Source: Microbacterium halimionae (lineage in GTDB: Bacteria; Actinomycetota; Actinomycetes; Actinomycetales; Microbacteriaceae). From it: a stretch of 64,000 nt of DNA. The position numbers and the translations under genes were made by a program. The notes beneath the pieces were generated by a model that saw only the letters and a program-made list of their open reading frames with translations, ran no database searches and was not told where the DNA came from. Below, one piece after another: positions 59,611 through 64,000 of this stretch; the first letter of the stretch is position 1; every line of letters begins with the position of its first letter. Location of the stretch: assembly GCF_011761265.1 (NCBI RefSeq), contig NZ_JAAOZB010000001.1, forward strand, positions 1,550,001 through 1,614,000. Reading direction: 5' to 3'.

Positions 59611-60531
59611 ATGTCGGTGATAAGTCCGCGATTCGGCCAATACCCGCCCGCGCAACGCGTCCTCGTGCACGTGAGTGACACTCACTTTCTCGCAGGAAAC
59701 AAGCCGCTTGGCGGTCGATACGACGCCGCGGACAATCTTCGCCGCACGCTACGGGCGATCGAGTCGCTGCAGGTCGCGCCGGACGCGATCGTCTTCACTG
59801 GTGACCTCACCGACCTCGGTGAGCCGGAGGCCTATCGAGCACTGCGAGAGGTTGTAGAGCCGGTAGCAGAACGACTGGGGGCGCCGGTCATCTGGGTTGC
59901 GGGTAATCACGATGAGCGGGGACCGCTTCGTGCCGAGATATTCGACGCACTACTCACGCCCGAGGATACGTCGCCCATTACTGACGTCTGGGACCTCAAC
60001 GGGCTACGGCTCGTTACGCTCGACACATCCGTGCCAGGGTGGCATCACGGAGATCTCGATGAAGAGCAGCTGGAGTGGTTACGCGGTGTGCTCTCCACTC
60101 CTGCTCCACTCGGCACGCTCCTCGCGATGCATCACCCACCGCTGCCATCTCACATTCCGTTTTTCGACATTCTGGAACTTCGTGACCAGGGCCGGTTGGC
60201 AGAGGTGATAGCGGGAAGTGACGTGCGCGGCATCCTTGCGGGGCATCTCCATTACTCGACGAGTGGCACATTTGCTGGAGTTCCCGTGAGCGTTGCTTCG
60301 GCGACGTGTTACACCATGAATCTCGCGCGCCCGGCGATGACTGTGGGCGGTATGGATGCCGCGCAGTCATTTCAACTCGTGCACGTTTATGACGACACGA
60401 TCACTCATGCTGTCGTGCCGGTCGTGGAGTCCGAAACTGCCGAAACGTTCTCGGAAGAGTGGGTTGAACGAATGGCGGCACGAACGCCTGAGGAGCGGCT
60501 CAACCTCTTCTCGCGCAAACCGGCTCGGTGA
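59611..60531 (+). CDS. Metallophosphoesterase (CpdA/Rv0805-like phosphodiesterase)
   Basis: A 306-residue class III cyclic-nucleotide-type phosphodiesterase. Metal-binding motifs appear in order: SDTHF, FTGDLTD, GNHDE, MHHPP and GHLHYS. These are the five blocks of the calcineurin-like superfamily, and the pattern is that of CpdA or mycobacterial Rv0805. Cyclic AMP hydrolysis is the usual assumption but is not shown by sequence. ATG 59611 is chosen because of the -10 box; the open frame extends to 58834, but that part is the antisense of the oxidoreductase gene. Confidence 0.87.
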   Translation: MSVISPRFGQYPPAQRVLVHVSDTHFLAGNKPLGGRYDAADNLRRTLRAIESLQVAPDAIVFTGDLTDLGEPEAYRALREVVEPVAERLGAPVIWVAGNHDERGPLRAEIFDALLTPEDTSPITDVWDLNGLRLVTLDTSVPGWHHGDLDEEQLEWLRGVLSTPAPLGTLLAMHHPPLPSHIPFFDILELRDQGRLAEVIAGSDVRGILAGHLHYSTSGTFAGVPVSVASATCYTMNLARPAMTVGGMDAAQSFQLVHVYDDTITHAVVPVVESETAETFSEEWVERMAARTPEERLNLFSRKPAR

Positions 60532-60579
60532 GTAGGCTCGGAGTTATTCTGCTCGTTCTGTGACCCAAAAGGACACCAC

Positions 60580-62043
60580 ATGGCTTCGGACGCAACGTCG
60601 CGTACACGCACGGAAACTGACTCGCTCGGCTCATTGGAAATCCCAGCGGATGCGTATTGGGGGATACACACCGCGCGTGCCCTTGAGAACTTTCCGATCA
60701 GTAAGCGACCCATCTCTGTGTATCCCGATCTGATCGTCGCACTGGCGATGGTGAAGCAGGCGTCGGCCCGGGCCAACCGCGACATTGGTGTCGTCTCAGG
60801 TGAGAAAGCCGATCTCATCGACCGAGCTGCACAGCGCGTGATCGATGGGCATCACCACGACCAGTTCGTCGTTGGTGTTATTCAGGGAGGTGCTGGCACC
60901 TCGACAAATATGAATGCGAACGAAGTCATCACCAACATCGCGCTCGAGATCGCTGGTCGCGAGAAGGGTGACTACGACTTTCTGTCGCCCATCGATCACA
61001 CGAACCGAAGCCAGTCGACCAACGACGTCTATCCGACGGCGATCAAGGTGGGGCTCGCGCTCACTCTGCAGACTCTGCTGTCTGAGCTCGCGCTCTTACG
61101 CCGATCGTTCAGCGCGAAAGCTGTCGAGTTTCACGATGTCTTGAAAGTCGGACGCACGCAGTTGCAGGATGCCGTGCCGATGACTCTTGGCCAGGAGTTT
61201 CACGGGTTCGCTACGACTCTCGGCGCGGATGAAAGTCGTCTTCGCGAAAACGCGTTTCTCCTTGCGGAGATCAATATGGGTGCCACAGCAATCGGAACCG
61301 GCATTACGACGCACAGTGGGTACGGGGCCGCTGTGCTCGGTCATCTGCGCTCGATTACGGGTCTCGACCTCGAAACGGCAAGCGATCTTGTCGAATCGAC
61401 GAGTGACACCGGTTCGTTCATGTCGTTCTCGGCTTCTTTGAAACGCAACGCCATCAAGTTGTCCAAGATCTGCAACGACTTGCGGTTGCTTTCCAGCGGA
61501 CCACAGGCTGGCTTTGGCGAAATCAATCTGCCCGCACGCCAGGCGGGATCATCGATCATGCCAGGCAAGGTGAATCCCGTGATCCCCGAGGTCGTGAACC
61601 AGGTCGCGTTCGCCGTCGCTGGGGCAGACACCACGGTGACGATGGCTGTTGAGGCTGGGCAACTTCAGCTCAATGCATTCGAGCCCGTGATCGCGCACTC
61701 TATTTTTCAGTCGATTACGTGGATGCGCCAAGCGACATGGACTCTTCGGGTCAACTGCATCGATGGAATAACTGCCAACCGTGACCGACTGGGAGCGATG
61801 GTTGGCTCCTCGGTCGGAGTGATTACGGCGCTGACGCCGTTCATTGGCTACGCTGCTGCGGCCGCTCTCGCGAAGACTGCGCTGCTGACGGGTCGGAATG
61901 TCGGCGACCTCGTCATCGAGGCTGGACTCATGTCGCGCGACGAGGTCACGAAACAGTTGTCGCCCGCGCGACTGTCTGGACTGCAAGCAATGACTATGGC
62001 GATTCCGATCATCGCTCCGACCGTCGATACCACTACAGAATGA
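60580..62043 (+). CDS. aspA: Aspartate ammonia-lyase
   Basis: A 487-residue fumarase/aspartase-superfamily lyase converting aspartate to fumarate and ammonia. The signature GSSIMPGKVNP is near residue 324, with the catalytic serine in its loop. Other blocks are GGAGTSTNMNANEV, GRTQLQDAVPMTLGQEF and THSGYGAAV. Aspartase is favoured over fumarase C by the IMGAG-like mid-region and by overall match, although the two are hard to separate by eye. ATG 60580 follows AAAAGGACACC. Confidence 0.88.
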   Translation: MASDATSRTRTETDSLGSLEIPADAYWGIHTARALENFPISKRPISVYPDLIVALAMVKQASARANRDIGVVSGEKADLIDRAAQRVIDGHHHDQFVVGVIQGGAGTSTNMNANEVITNIALEIAGREKGDYDFLSPIDHTNRSQSTNDVYPTAIKVGLALTLQTLLSELALLRRSFSAKAVEFHDVLKVGRTQLQDAVPMTLGQEFHGFATTLGADESRLRENAFLLAEINMGATAIGTGITTHSGYGAAVLGHLRSITGLDLETASDLVESTSDTGSFMSFSASLKRNAIKLSKICNDLRLLSSGPQAGFGEINLPARQAGSSIMPGKVNPVIPEVVNQVAFAVAGADTTVTMAVEAGQLQLNAFEPVIAHSIFQSITWMRQATWTLRVNCIDGITANRDRLGAMVGSSVGVITALTPFIGYAAAAALAKTALLTGRNVGDLVIEAGLMSRDEVTKQLSPARLSGLQAMTMAIPIIAPTVDTTTE

Positions 62044-62125
62044 CGAAAGTCCGTGGCGTGATTGTGGCCGAGGCATCCGCAGCGCTAGCGTTCATAACGT
62101 TCGTCCCACACTACGAGGAGAGATC

Positions 62126-62485
62126 ATGACTGACCCCACGCCTCAACCGTCCGCCTACAACGCGCCGCCGCCACCGCCGGCCGCAGCTTCAACCGAGCGC
62201 CCCGGGCGCACGATGGGCATCGTCGCCTTTATTCTTTCGTTCTTCATTCAGATCGTCGCGCTCGTGCTTGGCATTATCGCTCTGGTGCAAAGCCGGAAGG
62301 CTGGACAGAAGAACGGGTTCGCGCTCGCCGCAATTATCCTCAGCGCTGTATTCATGGTTGTCGGCGTCATTATCGGGATTGTCGTGTTCGCGACCATCAT
62401 GGGCTCGTACGCAGACCTGTGTGCTCAGTACGGCTCCGGTACCCACGAGATCGACGGCGTCAGCGTGATGCTCACCTGCAACTAG
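62126..62485 (+). CDS. Small DUF4190-like membrane protein
   Basis: A 119-residue protein with a Pro/Ala-rich soluble start (PPPPPAAASTERPG), two hydrophobic helices (about 31-55 and 68-91) and a short Cys-containing tail. The pattern VAFILSFFIQIVALVLGIIALVQ with a polar GQKNGFALAA turn fits the DUF4190-type family. GAGGAGAGATC precedes ATG 62126. The function is unknown. Confidence 0.75.
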   Translation: MTDPTPQPSAYNAPPPPPAAASTERPGRTMGIVAFILSFFIQIVALVLGIIALVQSRKAGQKNGFALAAIILSAVFMVVGVIIGIVVFATIMGSYADLCAQYGSGTHEIDGVSVMLTCN

Positions 62486-62501
62486 CCGCAGGGTTCGTCC
62501 T

Positions 62502-62535
62502 TACTGCCGTGTCCTCAGCCGAGGATGCGGCAGTA
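62502..62535. terminator. Candidate hairpin between two convergent genes
   Basis: TACTGCCG (62502-62509) and CGGCAGTA (62528-62535) pair, with an inner TCCTC/GAGGA stem. It lies at the convergence of the small membrane protein and the FAH-family gene, overlapping the last codons of the latter. There is no T tract on either strand, so efficiency as a terminator is uncertain. Confidence 0.5.
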
Positions 62536-63378
62536 CGTCGTCAACTCACCAATGCCGTCAATGCCGACGGTGACCTTAGATCGGTCGCGAAGGAAGATTT
62601 GTGGGTCTCGAGAGTAACCCGCGCCGCCCGGGCTTCCGGTTGAGATGAGCGTTCCCGGTAGCAAGGTCACCGACCGGGAAAGATGCGAGATTAACGTCGC
62701 CACTCCTCGAATCATTTGCCCGGTCGATGCGTCTTGCACGGTCTGTCCGTCGACGACGGCCCAAATATGGAGGTCCTGCGGATCTGGGATTTCGTCGGCC
62801 GTAACGACATAGGGACCGGTCGGGGTGAAGCCATCGAACGATTTGCACCGCGACCACTGTGCCTCCGCAAACTGGATGTCTCGGGCCGTGATGTCGTTGA
62901 CGACTGTGTATCCCCAGACGTGCTCAAGCGCATCTTCGACGCTGACATCCTTGGCGGCGGAGCCGATAATGACGCCAAGCTCTGCTTCGTAGTCGACCGA
63001 TTCACTCAACGTTCGCGGCCAAGAGGTTGTGCTGCCATGGCCCGAGAGAGAATTCGGCCAGAGCACAAACACCGTGGGTGTGGAATCAGTTTTAAGACCA
63101 AGCTCGCCAGAATGAGCTGAGTAGTTGAGGCCGATAGCCAAAACGACGGGAGGCGAGAGTACCGCGGAGCCGAAGGTGAAGTCGGCGAGCTCATGCCGCT
63201 TCGCGCCGTGAGCCGCTTCGCGCACGTGCCTCAGTAGATCGTCGCCGCCCGCGATCAGCTCTTCGAGTACACGTGGTGCTCCGTCGAAAAGGTCGCCGAC
63301 GAGCGTCGCGCCCTCTTCATCAACGAGCACTAGTTCCGGCGTCTTCGCCGTTTCACCAATGACATGGGCAAAGCGCAT
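62515..63378 (-). CDS. Fumarylacetoacetate hydrolase (FAH) family protein
   Basis: A 287-residue enzyme of the FAH fold (hydrolase, isomerase or decarboxylase). The C-terminal catalytic domain has metal ligands in VDYEAELGVIIG, then NDITARDIQ, KSFDGFTPTGPYV and ISTGSPGGAGY. The N-terminal part is short (about 85 residues). The substrate could be an acylpyruvate or a catabolic keto-acid; nothing nearby says which. ATG 63378 is leaderless-type. Confidence 0.9.
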   Translation of the reverse strand: MRFAHVIGETAKTPELVLVDEEGATLVGDLFDGAPRVLEELIAGGDDLLRHVREAAHGAKRHELADFTFGSAVLSPPVVLAIGLNYSAHSGELGLKTDSTPTVFVLWPNSLSGHGSTTSWPRTLSESVDYEAELGVIIGSAAKDVSVEDALEHVWGYTVVNDITARDIQFAEAQWSRCKSFDGFTPTGPYVVTADEIPDPQDLHIWAVVDGQTVQDASTGQMIRGVATLISHLSRSVTLLPGTLISTGSPGGAGYSRDPQIFLRDRSKVTVGIDGIGELTTYCRILG

Positions 63379-63384
63379 GACTCC

Positions 63385-63390
63385 ACGCTA
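63385..63390 (-). promoter_or_regulatory. Leaderless-type -10 box of the FAH-family gene
   Basis: TAGCGT on the minus strand ends exactly 6 nt before ATG 63378. It is divergent from the PrsW-like gene's box at 63408. Confidence 0.55.
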
Positions 63391-63407
63391 GCGCCAGCTA
63401 GCTCTCC

Positions 63408-63413
63408 TAGGCT
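63408..63413 (+). promoter_or_regulatory. Leaderless-type -10 box of the PrsW-like gene
   Basis: TAGGCT ends 7 nt before ATG 63421. Confidence 0.5.
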
Positions 63414-63420
63414 GGATGCC

Positions 63421-64000
63421 ATGACTTTCCCGTCTGATGACGAGCGCCCGCAGCGACCGAGGCCGAGCTTGACGCCGCCGTCCTTTTCGGAACTTTCGAC
63501 AGAACCTCCGCAGGGTGCCGTCGTCGGTATCCCCGCAGTGGATGTGACTTTTCCAACGATTCCACCCGAGCACTCGTCGCGTGCGAATTGGCGACCGGCG
63601 ATCTGGCTCGTCGGTGCGCTCGTGATCGTGCTCGTCATCCTGATCGCCTACTTTCTGAGCGCACTCGGCAGCGCGGCCTCGCTCGTCGGCATGCTGCTCG
63701 CACTCATACCTCTTGCTGTCGTCTTTCTGGCCGTACGTGCAATCGACCGCTGGGAGCCCGAACCCCCAGCGGTCATGGCGCTAGCGGTCGCGTGGGGTGG
63801 TGTCGGAGCAGTGGGAATCACCCTGGGCGTCGATCTGGCCATCACGCTCCTGTTCGGCAGCGAAGAGTCTGCGATCGCCGTCGCGCTGACGACTGTCGTG
63901 CAGGCACCGTTCGTCGAGGAGGTGGCCAAAGGCCTCGGCGTCTTATTGATCTTCCTGATTTTTCGGAGCCGTTTCGACGGCCCCGTAGACGGACTTGTCT
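63421..64000 (+). CDS. PrsW-family intramembrane metalloprotease, N-terminal part (3' end outside window)
   Basis: The frame opens at ATG 63421 and runs to the window end without a stop (193 residues). A Pro-rich soluble start of about 55 residues leads into hydrophobic helices (about 61-80, 84-103, 119-140). The motif PFVEEVAKGLGVL contains the EExxK-type residues of PrsW, which cleave anti-sigma factors within the membrane. The RWEPEPP segment before the third helix is also typical. The C-terminal His motifs are beyond the window. It is divergent from the FAH gene. Confidence 0.8.
   Translation, partial: MTFPSDDERPQRPRPSLTPPSFSELSTEPPQGAVVGIPAVDVTFPTIPPEHSSRANWRPAIWLVGALVIVLVILIAYFLSALGSAASLVGMLLALIPLAVVFLAVRAIDRWEPEPPAVMALAVAWGGVGAVGITLGVDLAITLLFGSEESAIAVALTTVVQAPFVEEVAKGLGVLLIFLIFRSRFDGPVDGLV

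Overview
The window is core chromosome of a moderately high-GC actinobacterium, most likely a member of the Microbacteriaceae. The support is gene order: thrB-rho-prfA-prmC-tsaC-wecA-atpIBEFHAGDC and dxr-site-2 protease-ispG-proS-nusA-ylxR-infB-rbfA-truB-ribF are the classical actinobacterial series. Rho and IF-2 also carry very long low-complexity N-terminal regions, GTG starts are frequent, and many genes have a TANNNT -10 box about 6 nt before the start codon (leaderless transcription). I found no rRNA, tRNA, CRISPR array, phage or insertion sequence.

Layout. 1-9159: 3' end of homoserine kinase, rho, prfA and a holin-like membrane protein; a minus-strand cysK-cysE-amidase operon splits prfA from prmC; then the tRNA t6A gene tsaC. 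9156-17827: the undecaprenyl-phosphate sugar-1-phosphate transferase, an AtpI-like protein and the complete F-type ATP synthase operon, closed by a strong terminator. 17833-26618: yaaA, a small membrane protein, a PP2C phosphatase, an EccC/EssC-like FtsK-family ATPase, asparaginase, OsmC, PlsC and an FKBP lipoprotein. 26629-35958: isoprenoid genes dxr and ispG, the intramembrane protease and proS, interrupted by a divergent MurE-like ligase and a fused anthranilate synthase (TrpE-TrpG type) preceded by a trp attenuator. 35976-40552: a lipoprotein, a membrane-anchored lipase-like hydrolase and an alanine symporter. 40643-49148: the transcription/translation group nusA-ylxR-infB-rbfA, mutY, truB, two small membrane proteins and ribF. 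49153-64000: deoC, a lipoprotein, an SNF2 helicase, pfkA, oligopeptidase B, a PiT phosphate transporter with a PHO-box-like array, a membrane molybdopterin oxidoreductase, a phosphodiesterase, aspA, a small membrane protein, an FAH-family hydrolase and a truncated PrsW-like protease.

Most of the content is housekeeping. The parts that go beyond ordinary annotation are regulatory: a leader peptide with tandem Trp codons plus a terminator upstream of the anthranilate synthase; three 11-bp-spaced GTTCA-type repeats before the phosphate transporter; about twenty genes with leaderless-type promoters; and two long inverted repeats without poly-T (between infB and rbfA, and before the lipase). Among proteins, the MurE-like ligase with altered signature motifs and the orphan type-VII-like ATPase are the most unusual. 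I see no convincing wholly new multi-gene system.
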